Source: a virus
Virus record (IMG/VR): IMGVR_UViG_3300037196_000486
Span: 1 to 37,182 of that record
Strand: one strand, 5' to 3'
Length of the DNA: 37,182 bases
Shown: positions 6,441 to 12,824 of the stretch, piece by piece
Position numbering within the stretch: position 1 is the stretch's first letter
Layout: every line of letters begins with the position of its first letter
Notes under the pieces: model-generated
The model's database searches: none
What the model saw: only the letters and a program-made list of their open reading frames with translations
Told to the model about the DNA's origin: nothing
Position numbers and translations under genes: made by a program

Positions 6441-6542
6441 TCACCACTTTCCGCCGCGCTGGATGACTCCTGTCAGCCAAATGCCCGCGGCCGCGATGCC
6501 CAGGGCCGCGTAGGCCGCGAAGATAAGATTCACTGTGCTCAT
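6441..6542 (-). CDS. One-helix membrane peptide, 33 residues
   Basis: A very small gene with its ATG at 6542 overlapping the upstream stop (ATGA); an AGAAGG-like ribosome site lies upstream. The peptide is almost entirely a single transmembrane helix (VNLIFAAYAALGIAAAGIWL) with a short basic end (QRGGKW), so it would sit in the inner membrane with the C-terminus inside. It is the first of three one-helix peptides in the early operon. Confidence 0.6.
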   Translation of the reverse strand: MSTVNLIFAAYAALGIAAAGIWLTGVIQRGGKW

Positions 6543-6784
6543 GCCGCCTTCTTTCTCCGCAGATATTTGCGGATCTTCAAATTCGCGCGCCCTACGACCA
6601 CGTCCACTCCAGCGGGCGCGCTCACACCCACTCCGCCGGGCACGTACACCGGCGCTTTGCGGATCTCTTCGAACACGCGCTTCCATTCAGCCGGAGACCA
6701 GGTGGAGATCTCGGCCAGGTCTTCGGCGGCGAGCTCGATCTTCACGCGCTCGTTAGCCAGCAATGTGTATTTCGTTTTGTCCAT
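6539..6784 (-). CDS. Hypothetical early protein, 81 residues
   Basis: The ATG at 6784 follows a near-perfect ribosome site (AAAGGAGG) 6 bases upstream, the strongest in this operon, so the start is well set even though it lies 32 bases inside the preceding gene. The protein has a helical N-terminus (ERVKIELAAEDLAEIS), a conserved-looking WSPAEWKRVFEEIRKAP motif, a Gly/Val-rich loop and a very basic C-terminus (KIRKYLRRKKAA). The strong site suggests it is made in larger amounts than its neighbours. Function unknown. Confidence 0.65.
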   Translation of the reverse strand: MDKTKYTLLANERVKIELAAEDLAEISTWSPAEWKRVFEEIRKAPVYVPGGVGVSAPAGVDVVVGRANLKIRKYLRRKKAA

Positions 6785-7040
6785 CGCGGACCTCCTTTCG
6801 CGGGCTTCTGATGGCCAGATCGAGGGCCGCCGTTACCGGCTCCATGTTGCGCAGAATGGCGGTGGCCACCGGCACGGGCACGCCGCCGAAAATGGCGACG
6901 CAATCGAGCGCCAGATCCAGATCGTCGGCCAGCGTCTGCAGACAGCGCGCGAACTCCAGAGGCAGCTCAACCGTGTCCTCGGCCGTCATGCAGCCAGGCG
7001 CGCCGCCCATGCGTACATAGACCAAGCGCGCGGCGCTCAC
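6753..7040 (-). CDS. Hypothetical early protein, 95 residues
   Basis: The frame starts with GTG at 7040 in a GTGA overlap with the preceding stop; an ATG at residue 11 is the alternative. The chain contains the hydrophobic helices ARCLQTLADDLDLALDCVAIF and PVATAILRNMEPVTAALDLAI separated by a Gly-Gly-Val-Pro turn. It ends in a charged tail. It looks like a compact helical protein of unknown role. Confidence 0.55.
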   Translation of the reverse strand: MSAARLVYVRMGGAPGCMTAEDTVELPLEFARCLQTLADDLDLALDCVAIFGGVPVPVATAILRNMEPVTAALDLAIRSPRKEVRDGQNEIHIAG

Positions 7041-7393
7041 TGTGTGCCTCCAAGCAGCCGGGCGAGAACGCCGTGCGAGATCAGTGCGCCGGCGACGGAA
7101 TAAAGCGTGTAGATGGCGCCGAGCAGGACGGCCGATCTCAGGGCATAGCTGGCTGGTTCGCTCGCCGCCTCAAGCCAGTCGCAGACGCGGTCGAGTCGAT
7201 CTGCCTCAGGCACCAAGCGCGCCGCCAGCGCCCACCAGGTGCAAAGCCGAACGCCGATGCGAACGTGGCTGCCGCGCGCGCTTGTGGTGAGCGAGCCCTC
7301 ACGCTGCGAGATGAGTTGAAGATCGTCTGCCTCGGGTATCGCGTCGAGCAGGCGGCGAAGCGATTGCGGCGTGGATTCTCTGGAAAAGTTCAC
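7037..7393 (-). CDS. Putative membrane-associated early protein
   Basis: A 118-residue protein starting with GTG at 7393, which overlaps the stop of the ATPase gene as GTGA. The first 80 residues are polar and likely soluble. Residues about 82-112 contain one or two hydrophobic segments (ASYALRSAVLLGAIYTLYSVAGALISHGVLA), so the C-terminus is probably in the membrane. Its position directly after the transposition ATPase, where Mu has the small kil-region genes, is noted, but there is no sequence evidence for that function. Confidence 0.58.
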   Translation of the reverse strand: MNFSRESTPQSLRRLLDAIPEADDLQLISQREGSLTTSARGSHVRIGVRLCTWWALAARLVPEADRLDRVCDWLEAASEPASYALRSAVLLGAIYTLYSVAGALISHGVLARLLGGTQ

Positions 7394-8355
7394 TGCATTG
7401 CTCCTTCGGTTTGCGAATCCTCGCGCGCGGCAAGCCCCTCGCGGATCTCGCGGATTGCGGCCATCAGGCGGCCAATGCTGATGTAGCGCCGCGTCTGCTT
7501 ATCCACGCGAACGCTGATGGTGGCCAGCTCGATCTGCTGGCGAATAAGGTTGGAATCGAGCGCGGCGCCGGGCAGCTCGCTGCGCAGTATGCCGGCAGCC
7601 TCTTCGGCCGTTACCGCGGGCAGCGTGACTTTGTCGCTGATGCGGCGCTCCAATTGTTCGAGAGTCCCGGCAAAGCGCGCGAACGTCCGGTCCAGTTGGT
7701 GCGAGCCGGCGAAGCACAGGCTGAAGCGCGGGTCTTCGTCCAAAAGTTCGCGCACGGTTTCCAGGCAGGGAATGTCCAGATGCTGCGCTTCGTCGAAATA
7801 AAGCACGGTCCGGCTGCCTTTAAAGTCCCAACGCAGATTGCGGATGACGCGGTCGACGCTTACGTTGGCCTCGGACCCGCAGACCCCGGCGATGCGGCGC
7901 AGCAGATCGCGAGGCGTGATCTGCGCGCGGCAGTAGACGCGGAAGATGAAGTTTTTCCGCTCGGCAGTGCGCTGGGCGTTGTGCTCCGCGATCAAGTGGC
8001 GGGCGATGTCCGTCTTGCCCGAGCCTGGCGGCGCGTAGACCAGATAAATCTGCGGCCGTTCCAACAGCCGCGCAAACACGCCGCGCATCACCTTGACGGT
8101 GCTTGTCTCGTAGATGTTGTGGCTTACCAGCGTGTCGGTGTCCAGCGGGTTCTGCTCTATGAACAGCAGCAGCGCGCCGCAGATGGCCCCAGTGTCTTTG
8201 CGGATGTCGTTGTACCGTCCGCTAAGAAAGCTCTGCACCGTGCTGTAGGCGTAGCCGAGCCGCCGCGCGAAATCGACCGGGCTCATGCCGGAGCGATTGA
8301 GATATTCGGTGGCGAGCCGTTGCACCCTGGCCGGAGTGATTTGGTTATTGTTCAT
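7390..8355 (-). CDS. B: MuB/TnsC-type AAA+ ATPase, transposition target-DNA activator
   Basis: A 321-residue protein coupled to the transposase by an ATGA overlap. Residues about 7-50 are an N-terminal HTH (FARRLGYAYSTVQSFLSGRYND), as in MuB. The AAA+ core follows, with Walker A PPGSGKT at 109-115, Walker B VLYFDEA at 184-190 with the DEAQH motif, and a sensor-like CFAGSH segment. In Mu, B forms ATP-dependent filaments on target DNA, activates transposase A and gives target immunity. The length matches MuB (312). Gene order A then B on one transcript, with overlap, is the classic transposable-phage arrangement. Confidence 0.92.
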   Translation of the reverse strand: MNNNQITPARVQRLATEYLNRSGMSPVDFARRLGYAYSTVQSFLSGRYNDIRKDTGAICGALLLFIEQNPLDTDTLVSHNIYETSTVKVMRGVFARLLERPQIYLVYAPPGSGKTDIARHLIAEHNAQRTAERKNFIFRVYCRAQITPRDLLRRIAGVCGSEANVSVDRVIRNLRWDFKGSRTVLYFDEAQHLDIPCLETVRELLDEDPRFSLCFAGSHQLDRTFARFAGTLEQLERRISDKVTLPAVTAEEAAGILRSELPGAALDSNLIRQQIELATISVRVDKQTRRYISIGRLMAAIREIREGLAAREDSQTEGAMQ

Positions 8356-10202
8356 GCGTCCTTTTTCGTCTGTAAGAACATGCGTGCTGCCTGGGCCGGT
8401 GTTGGCGGCGCTGTGAGGGTGATGTGGCCTTGGCCCGGCTTGCGGTTGCGTTGCGTAACAACGTCTTTGCCGGTTTCGCCGGCGGAGAGCTGCAGGCGGT
8501 TGGCCATGGCCTCAAGCGGAGAAACCGCTCCGTTGGCGCGGGCCGCGCGGGCCACCAGCTCGATGCATTCGCGATTGCCCTTTTCGAGCCGGCGCCGCGT
8601 GGCCATGCTGTCAGCGATCCGCGCCTGGGTCTTGGGATCGTAAGGGGCGAAGCGAACAAGCTCTTCGCGCTCCAGCCAGGCCACAAAGTTCCCGTCCATG
8701 TCCAGAGCGGCCACGTTATCGAGGTCGGCCGCATCGTGAGCGACGATCACCTGGCGCTCATTCAAAAAGTGCATGTCCGCCCATCCCTGTTGATCGGTGG
8801 GCGTGTAGCGATGCTTGTTCAGGGTCACTGCGCACTCGCTCACCTGGCGCACAGAGTGCTCGGCCATCAAGAGTGCGAGAGTCGCGTAATCGGGAGCGGG
8901 CTTTTGCGCGGGGTTGAGGTTGGCTTCGAACGCCTGGCGCGGGGTCGCGCCTTCGAAGCCCTCACCGGTGTGAACGGTATCCGCGTATTCTTCGAGCCAG
9001 CCGAGGCAGGCAAGGATGAACTGGCTGGCCTTGGGATGTTTCGATTCGCCCACGCGGCCGGCTTTTAGAAGTCGGCGGTGCTTCATCATGGCCGCTTCGG
9101 TCGATTCTGGCCGCGTGAACGGGCTGCCCGATGTGTAGGTGGGCCAAACTTTGTCGAAGCGCTCGTGGAGGGTTCCGAAGAATCTTTCGATGGCCTTGCT
9201 CTGCGGGTGGTGCGGGATGCAATGGGTGACCGCGATATTGAGCCGCGCCAGAAATCCCGTCGCGGCGATCTGGTCAAGTTCGGCTTGCTTCCAGCTCTCA
9301 GGCGCAAGCGCCGCGTCTGTTTCGCACCCTCGCACCGCGCCACGGGCCACCTTGCGGTAATCTTTGCCATTGTCGACGTAGAGGTGCTCGGGAGGGCCGT
9401 ACTTCGATATGCTACGCCTCAAACAGGCAGCGATTGCACGGGAACTTCCCTCCCAACAAAACGTGACCCCCGTGATCAATCGCGACCGGTAATCCATCAT
9501 GGCGGAGAGGCGAATTCTGATCGGCGCGCCCCACTCCACGTTGTCGAAGGAATCGTTCTGGACCTCAACATCGAGGATGGCGTGGTCCGCGATCAGAACG
9601 GAGTTTGCAAAAACGTCAGTGAAGCCGCGCGTCAGATAGGGGCTCATCCGCTCTCTGTATATCTTTTTGCCTTCGCGGGCGTAGACGGTCAGCGACGCGG
9701 GCATCGCGTTCAGCCAGCGGCGGACGGTGGCCACGCTGGGCAGGTCCTCGGCGGGAATCTCAAGCACGGCGGCTTCGCGGACGATGCTCTCGTGACATAC
9801 GGCGGCGCTGGCGCGGCAGTCCAGGAATAAATACGCAACGAGCAGCGCGGCTTTCGAGTGCTCCTTGAAGAATCGGCTCTGGCCTTTGTCGCTGCGTACG
9901 CGGTCAGCGAGGGCGGGCACGCCGCCGCGCTTATAAAGCTCCAGCCAACGCCAGATCGTTTTCTCACAGTTGCCGCTAGTTTCAGCGACGTAGGCAACCA
10001 TCCTCGACACGCTTGTGACGCGGGTTCCGTCTTTCATCTGAAGTCGCCCGAAGCGCTGCGGGTCTTTTTGATAGTCGAGAACCTGATTCACCACAGCAAG
10101 GCGTTGCTCGGCTTGTTGCTGAGCCTCCGGGTCGGGCAGAAGCACGCGCTGCGGCGCGGCGACGGGCATCGGAATTGGCAAAGAGAGCGCGAGCTGGGCC
10201 AT
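8352..10202 (-). CDS. A: Mu-type DDE transposase (MuA homologue)
   Basis: A 616-residue protein, near the 663 of MuA. Residues about 63-100 carry an HTH (SRMVAYVAETSGNCEKTIWRWL), and a second DNA-binding part follows up to about 170. The catalytic rve core (about 195-350) shows all three acidic residues: Asp206 in VLIADHAILD, Asp277 in YVDNGKD and Glu339 in KAIERFFG. A Mu-type C-terminal barrel lies around 430-495 (ALTLNKHRYTP-like region), followed by a basic tail that would contact ATPase B. It catalyses strand cleavage and transfer at phage ends, for integration and for replicative transposition. The ATG at 10202 follows the previous stop by 3 bases. All key residues are present, so it is probably active. 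Confidence 0.95.
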   Translation of the reverse strand: MAQLALSLPIPMPVAAPQRVLLPDPEAQQQAEQRLAVVNQVLDYQKDPQRFGRLQMKDGTRVTSVSRMVAYVAETSGNCEKTIWRWLELYKRGGVPALADRVRSDKGQSRFFKEHSKAALLVAYLFLDCRASAAVCHESIVREAAVLEIPAEDLPSVATVRRWLNAMPASLTVYAREGKKIYRERMSPYLTRGFTDVFANSVLIADHAILDVEVQNDSFDNVEWGAPIRIRLSAMMDYRSRLITGVTFCWEGSSRAIAACLRRSISKYGPPEHLYVDNGKDYRKVARGAVRGCETDAALAPESWKQAELDQIAATGFLARLNIAVTHCIPHHPQSKAIERFFGTLHERFDKVWPTYTSGSPFTRPESTEAAMMKHRRLLKAGRVGESKHPKASQFILACLGWLEEYADTVHTGEGFEGATPRQAFEANLNPAQKPAPDYATLALLMAEHSVRQVSECAVTLNKHRYTPTDQQGWADMHFLNERQVIVAHDAADLDNVAALDMDGNFVAWLEREELVRFAPYDPKTQARIADSMATRRRLEKGNRECIELVARAARANGAVSPLEAMANRLQLSAGETGKDVVTQRNRKPGQGHITLTAPPTPAQAARMFLQTKKDA

Positions 10203-10205
10203 TTC

Positions 10206-11009
10206 TTACGCGACCCCTGTATTCTTGGCTTCGATTTCGGCATCCACGCGTGACATCTCGGCGTCGCGGGTGGCCATAGCATCGCGAATGGCTCTCAAAG
10301 TTCTTCGAGGAGACGAGTTTGAGGCCGCATGGTGTACCGCCGAGGGGTTCTGCTTTAGATATCTGGAGACCTCTGCATACACCCCGTAATACTTGCCGCC
10401 CGTTCCGAATTGCGCCTTTTCCGCCTGCGTGAGCGGGGCGTCGGGACCGGCATTTGGGGCGTCGGGACCGGCATTTAAGGCGGCGTCCACGATGGCCATC
10501 TCGGCTCTTAGCGCGGGCAACACATCGTGGCCGGGCCATACCCCGCGAGTCACATTTAGGACGCTTGATCGACTGATGCCAAGCCTCTTCGCGACGCGCG
10601 TAGGGATGCCGAAATAGCGACCGCCAATATGAAATTCAGCTAACTCATCGAATGCCAGCGGAACGGGGGCGAAAGATATCTCAGCATCGATCTGACGGAT
10701 GGTCTCTCGGATAGCCGCGACTGTGTGGGGAACGGAACTTCTTCCGTAGGCGGCCTTCGCCACAGTCGATGGATGAAGTTGTAGCGTCAGGGCTGTGCGG
10801 AAGAACGCCCCATGATATTTGCCGCCGGTCAGGAAATCTTTAGGATCGTACTCGGAAAGGACGCCCGCCAGCGGGTGCGCGCCGCGGCGGCTTAGATTTT
10901 TTTTGGCCGCCGCGCGTAAGGTCTTGTCGGCGATGTGCCCGGAAACAAGGACCGTCATGCAGGCGCAGGCGAGATCTATCGTCAACGAAAGGCGACTGGG
11001 CTTGCTCAT
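10206..11009 (-). CDS. Early regulator-like protein with three tandem HTH-like units
   Basis: A 267-residue protein; the ATG at 11009 overlaps the upstream stop (ATGA). After an N-terminal part of about 60 residues it contains three copies of a unit of about 47 residues with the pattern GG-K/R-Y-x-G, a helix with V-A-x-x-L, then S-x-V and a closing helix with R-x-x-x-x-x-D-A-E/A. Examples are KYHGAFFRTALTL, RYFGIPTRVAKRLGIS and KYYGVYAEVSRYL. The middle of each unit (VAKRLGISRSSVLNVTRG) reads as an HTH. Copies two and three are linked by a duplicated NAGPDAP heptad. The neighbouring small gene (11006-11230) has one copy. It probably binds repeated DNA sites as an early regulator or transposition accessory; I know no named family for it. 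Confidence 0.72.
   Translation of the reverse strand: MSKPSRLSLTIDLACACMTVLVSGHIADKTLRAAAKKNLSRRGAHPLAGVLSEYDPKDFLTGGKYHGAFFRTALTLQLHPSTVAKAAYGRSSVPHTVAAIRETIRQIDAEISFAPVPLAFDELAEFHIGGRYFGIPTRVAKRLGISRSSVLNVTRGVWPGHDVLPALRAEMAIVDAALNAGPDAPNAGPDAPLTQAEKAQFGTGGKYYGVYAEVSRYLKQNPSAVHHAASNSSPRRTLRAIRDAMATRDAEMSRVDAEIEAKNTGVA
10435..10476. repeat. Two exact tandem 21-base copies within the repeat-HTH gene
   Basis: A 21-base unit (10435-10455) is repeated exactly at 10456-10476, in frame, giving the duplicated heptad NAGPDAP in the linker between the second and third HTH-like units of the encoded protein. Exactness at the DNA level points to a recent slippage or recombination event, so linker length may vary among related phages. 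Confidence 0.9.
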
Positions 11010-11230
11010 GCCGCGCGCCTTTCCTTGCGCCGGCTCTCGTCCCACACTTCGATGGCCGAAAGGACGCCGCGGGCAATCCGGTCTGAAACGGTCTGGCCGA
11101 AAAAGACGCGGCGAACATGACTGGGCCAGGTGCCGAAGTCACGGGCGACCTCAGAATAGAAGCCATAATATGGAGCTTTCCCGCGAAATCTGCGCCGGGT
11201 TGCGATAAGCTTGGAGGCCAAAGTATTCAT
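11006..11230 (-). CDS. Single-unit HTH-like protein, first gene of the early operon
   Basis: A 74-residue protein from the ATG at 11230; an alternative ATG lies at 11245. After a short basic N-terminus it contains one copy of the unit seen three times in the next gene: PYYGFYSEVARDFGTWPSHVRRVFFGQTVSDRIARGVLSAIEVWDE, here written in pieces as YYGFYSEVARDFG, SHVRRVFFGQ and VLSAIEVWDE. The end is very basic (SRRKERRAA). A first-in-operon small DNA binder matches the place of Ner in Mu, which represses early transcription, so a Ner-like role is a fair hypothesis. The predicted early promoter would start transcription only a few bases before 11230. Confidence 0.65.
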   Translation of the reverse strand: MNTLASKLIATRRRFRGKAPYYGFYSEVARDFGTWPSHVRRVFFGQTVSDRIARGVLSAIEVWDESRRKERRAA

Positions 11231-11240
11231 CACGTAGAGG

Positions 11241-11269
11241 AGCATATCGATGGTCGATAAATTTGTCAA
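11241..11269 (-). promoter_or_regulatory. Predicted early promoter (leftward), sigma70 type
   Basis: On the minus strand a perfect -35 TTGACA (11269-11264) is followed, after exactly 17 bases, by TATGCT (11246-11241), matching the sigma70 consensus at 10 of 12 positions weighted to the key bases. The predicted start point is about 11234, only about 4 bases before the ATG at 11230, so the early message would be almost leaderless unless a downstream start is used. The promoter overlaps the repressor's start codon and a perfect palindrome. Confidence 0.68.
11245..11259. promoter_or_regulatory. Perfect palindrome, candidate operator between early promoter and repressor start
   Basis: TATCGA-TGG-TCGATA is a perfect inverted repeat with 6-base arms and a 3-base centre. 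It lies between the -10 and -35 elements of the predicted leftward early promoter and covers the repressor ATG (11250-11252). A dimeric regulator bound here would block early transcription and could hinder repressor expression, a compact autoregulatory switch. The binder could be the XRE-type repressor or the repeat-HTH proteins; the sequence does not say which. Confidence 0.6.
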
Positions 11270-11780
11270 GATAAAAATCGGCAGTCGAAGTTCGGCCAAC
11301 CTCGTCCCTGCGAAAATTAGAGCGTTGCGGGAGAGTCGCCACATGAAGCAAGTGGCTTTCGCTGAGTTCCTTGGGATCAGTCAAGGGACCCTTTCAGAGT
11401 GGGAAAGCGGCACCCAGGAACCTTCCCCACTGGCCTTGGCGGCTCTCGGTCGAATGGACTACGAAAACGCAACCTGGTGGTATGAACAGGCCGGCCCAAG
11501 GTTCGCCGAGCGGCTCAAGCTGCAAGGCGTGATCCGGGAAGTGAGAGCGGAAATCAAAGAAGCGCGGGAGGAGCGCGTGGATCCCGATTTGCTCGCCTGG
11601 ATCCTTCAGGCGCTTGACTCGGCGTCGAATCTCATTGGCGTCGTGCTCCCGTTGAAGAAATACGCGCGGATCGTGGCTGCGGTCTATGATGAGTGCCAGG
11701 AATCGGGCGAGCGTGACGCCGCGATGGTAGAAAAAGCGGTGAGAGCCGCATGCGCACCGTCCAACGAGAAAGTGAGATAG
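11250..11780 (+). CDS. XRE-family (Cro/CI-type HTH) regulator, candidate lysogeny repressor
   Basis: A 176-residue protein. The ATG at 11250 has an AGAGGAG ribosome site 7 bases upstream. Residues about 22-70 form an HTH_3 domain: KIRALRESRHMKQVAFAEFLGISQGTLSEWESG in pieces, with FAEFLGIS, QGTLSEWESG and PSPLALAAL, and the usual Q-x-x-x-A and S-x-x-S-x-W-E-x-G positions. The C-terminal half is helical (EVRAEIKEAREERVD) and has no S24/LexA-type protease motif, so induction is unlikely to work by RecA-stimulated self-cleavage. It is divergent from the early operon, with only 19 bases between the starts, and its start overlaps a palindrome. The repressor role is inferred from position and fold. 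Confidence 0.78.
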   Translation: MVDKFVKIKIGSRSSANLVPAKIRALRESRHMKQVAFAEFLGISQGTLSEWESGTQEPSPLALAALGRMDYENATWWYEQAGPRFAERLKLQGVIREVRAEIKEAREERVDPDLLAWILQALDSASNLIGVVLPLKKYARIVAAVYDECQESGERDAAMVEKAVRAACAPSNEKVR

Positions 11781-11783
11781 ACC

Positions 11784-12050
11784 ATGGCAAATTGCAGGTA
11801 TTGCGGGAAACCGGCCGGTTTCTGCTGCCCCGAACATGAGATCTGCCGCAAGGCAAACGAGGCTGGCGTCTCACTGGAAGAGTTGGCGGCAAAGCCGCCA
11901 GTGCGCGTTCCGGGTCCCCCGGTTACCGCCCAAGGCGTGTTCTTCGCGGTCTTCTTCGCGCTCTGCGCATGGTCCCTGGTGATGAGCGTCGTTCTCGCTT
12001 TCATACGCGACTTCATCCTGATCCCAGCCGCGATCAACTCAGGGCAATAG
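11784..12050 (+). CDS. Zinc-ribbon protein with one membrane helix
   Basis: An 88-residue protein starting 3 bases after the repressor gene, probably on the same transcript. Residues 4-21 carry C-x2-C...CC-x2-H-x2-C (Cys4, 7, 14, 15, His18, Cys21), a small zinc knuckle. A Pro-rich linker (KPPVRVPGPPVT) leads to a transmembrane helix at about 52-75 (FFAVFFALCAWSLVMSVVLAF). The N-terminus with the zinc site probably faces the cytoplasm. Co-expression with the repressor would make it a gene expressed in the lysogen, so superinfection exclusion or another prophage-benefit role is a reasonable guess. Confidence 0.65.
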   Translation: MANCRYCGKPAGFCCPEHEICRKANEAGVSLEELAAKPPVRVPGPPVTAQGVFFAVFFALCAWSLVMSVVLAFIRDFILIPAAINSGQ

Positions 12051-12145
12051 CCGCCGCCCCGCTTTTCTTTTACATAATCTATTTCTTCTCTGCAGAGTCT
12101 TCCCGCTCTGAGCCAGCGCCCCTGCGCATCGCCCTACACTCGGCA

Positions 12146-12162
12146 CATTCCTGAACGGAATG
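12146..12162. promoter_or_regulatory. Inverted repeat CATTCC-n5-GGAATG, candidate activator site
   Basis: A perfect inverted repeat with 6-base arms and a 5-base spacer (TGAAC), 17 bases in all, about 115 bases before the endolysin start. The size and symmetry suit a dimeric activator, such as a Fis-type HTH protein. No second copy was noticed in the window. Its role is inferred from position only. Confidence 0.4.
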
Positions 12163-12230
12163 GCGACACGATACTCCGCCTTAGATTGGCACGGAAGGAG
12201 GTCGCGAGAGCCAGAGCTGTGAGGATCCGT

Positions 12231-12250
12231 GGGAAGGCGGTTGCCTTCCC
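12231..12250 (+). other. Perfect hairpin in the leader of the lysis module
   Basis: GGGAAGGC and GCCTTCCC pair over 8 bases around a GGTT loop. No T-run follows, so it is not a classic terminator. It ends 25 bases before the endolysin ATG and could protect the message or act with a regulator; the ribosome site GAGGGG itself lies outside the stem. Confidence 0.5.
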
Positions 12251-12275
12251 CGGCCTCGATTTGTGGCGAGGGGCT

Positions 12276-12824
12276 ATGAACCAGGCGCAATCGGAGTTTC
12301 TGAAAAAAGTTGTACCCGCCGCGATGGCTTCGCAGGCTGATTCTGGCGTTCCCGCGTCGGTCACCATCGCTCAATCCATGCTCGAATCGAGCACCGGCGA
12401 CGAGAAGAAAATCAAAGCCGCGGGTACGGCGTGGGGGCAGAGCGACCTGGCCCTGAAAGCCAACAACTACTTCGGCATCAAGGCCACCCACCTCAGCGAT
12501 CCGAACAGCTACATTTGGGAGCCCACGGCTGAGTACGAGAACGGCGTCAAAGTCATGATCCACGCTCAGTTCGAGCGCTACGCCAGTCTCTCCGGCTGCT
12601 TTGTGGCGCACGCGTTGCTGCTGAGCCGCGCCGGGCGCTACCGGCCGGCCATGCGCGAAAAGAACGATCCCGCCGCATTCGCCTCGCAGTTGCAGGCCTG
12701 CGGCTATAGCACTTCTCCCGATTACGCCGCCGCGCTCGTCAGGCTTATAAATCAATTCGACCTGCGCCAATACGATGCACAACCGATTCAGCCGCCGGCA
12801 GCCCCGGCGAAGGCAAAACCATGA
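12276..12824 (+). CDS. Endolysin, GH73-type glucosaminidase (FlgJ/muramidase-like)
   Basis: A 182-residue protein. The ATG at 12276 follows GAGGGG by 2-5 bases and precedes the family start (NQAQSEFLKKVVPAAMAS). The GH73 signature is clear: PASVTIAQSMLESSTG with the catalytic candidate Glu37, then LKANNYFGIKA (the NN-x-FG-I-K motif), EYENGVKVMIHAQFERYAS and a final YAAALVRLINQFDL helix. It would cut the beta-1,4 link between GlcNAc and MurNAc at the end of infection. There is no signal peptide, so release needs a holin. Pro/Ala-rich C-terminus. It overlaps the next gene as ATGA. Confidence 0.88.
   Translation: MNQAQSEFLKKVVPAAMASQADSGVPASVTIAQSMLESSTGDEKKIKAAGTAWGQSDLALKANNYFGIKATHLSDPNSYIWEPTAEYENGVKVMIHAQFERYASLSGCFVAHALLLSRAGRYRPAMREKNDPAAFASQLQACGYSTSPDYAAALVRLINQFDLRQYDAQPIQPPAAPAKAKP

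Larger units (their letters stand above)
12051..12275 (+). promoter_or_regulatory. Non-coding region before the lysis module, likely to hold the late promoter
   Basis: This 225-base gap separates the repressor unit from the lysis/late genes. No gene is seen in it; an in-frame extension of the endolysin up to 12186 lacks a proper ribosome site. It contains a T-rich tract (12064-12090), an inverted repeat at 12146-12162 and a hairpin at 12231-12250. The late genes have no other obvious upstream gap of this size, so a regulated late promoter is expected here. No good sigma70 promoter is evident, consistent with dependence on a phage activator. Confidence 0.5.

Noticed and set aside
5427-7103. 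Very long plus-strand frame (558 codons) opposite the early operon
   Set aside because: It lies antisense to six well-supported coupled genes with good ribosome sites; long antisense frames are common at this GC content, and its translation is Arg/Gly/His-rich low-complexity sequence without a domain.
7411-8643. Long plus-strand frame (410 codons) opposite the ATPase and transposase genes
   Set aside because: The minus-strand genes carry intact Walker and DDE motifs; the plus frame is an antisense artefact.
12231-12250. Hairpin as an intrinsic terminator of the repressor transcript
   Set aside because: The stem is perfect but no T-run follows in either direction, so I list it as a leader structure only.
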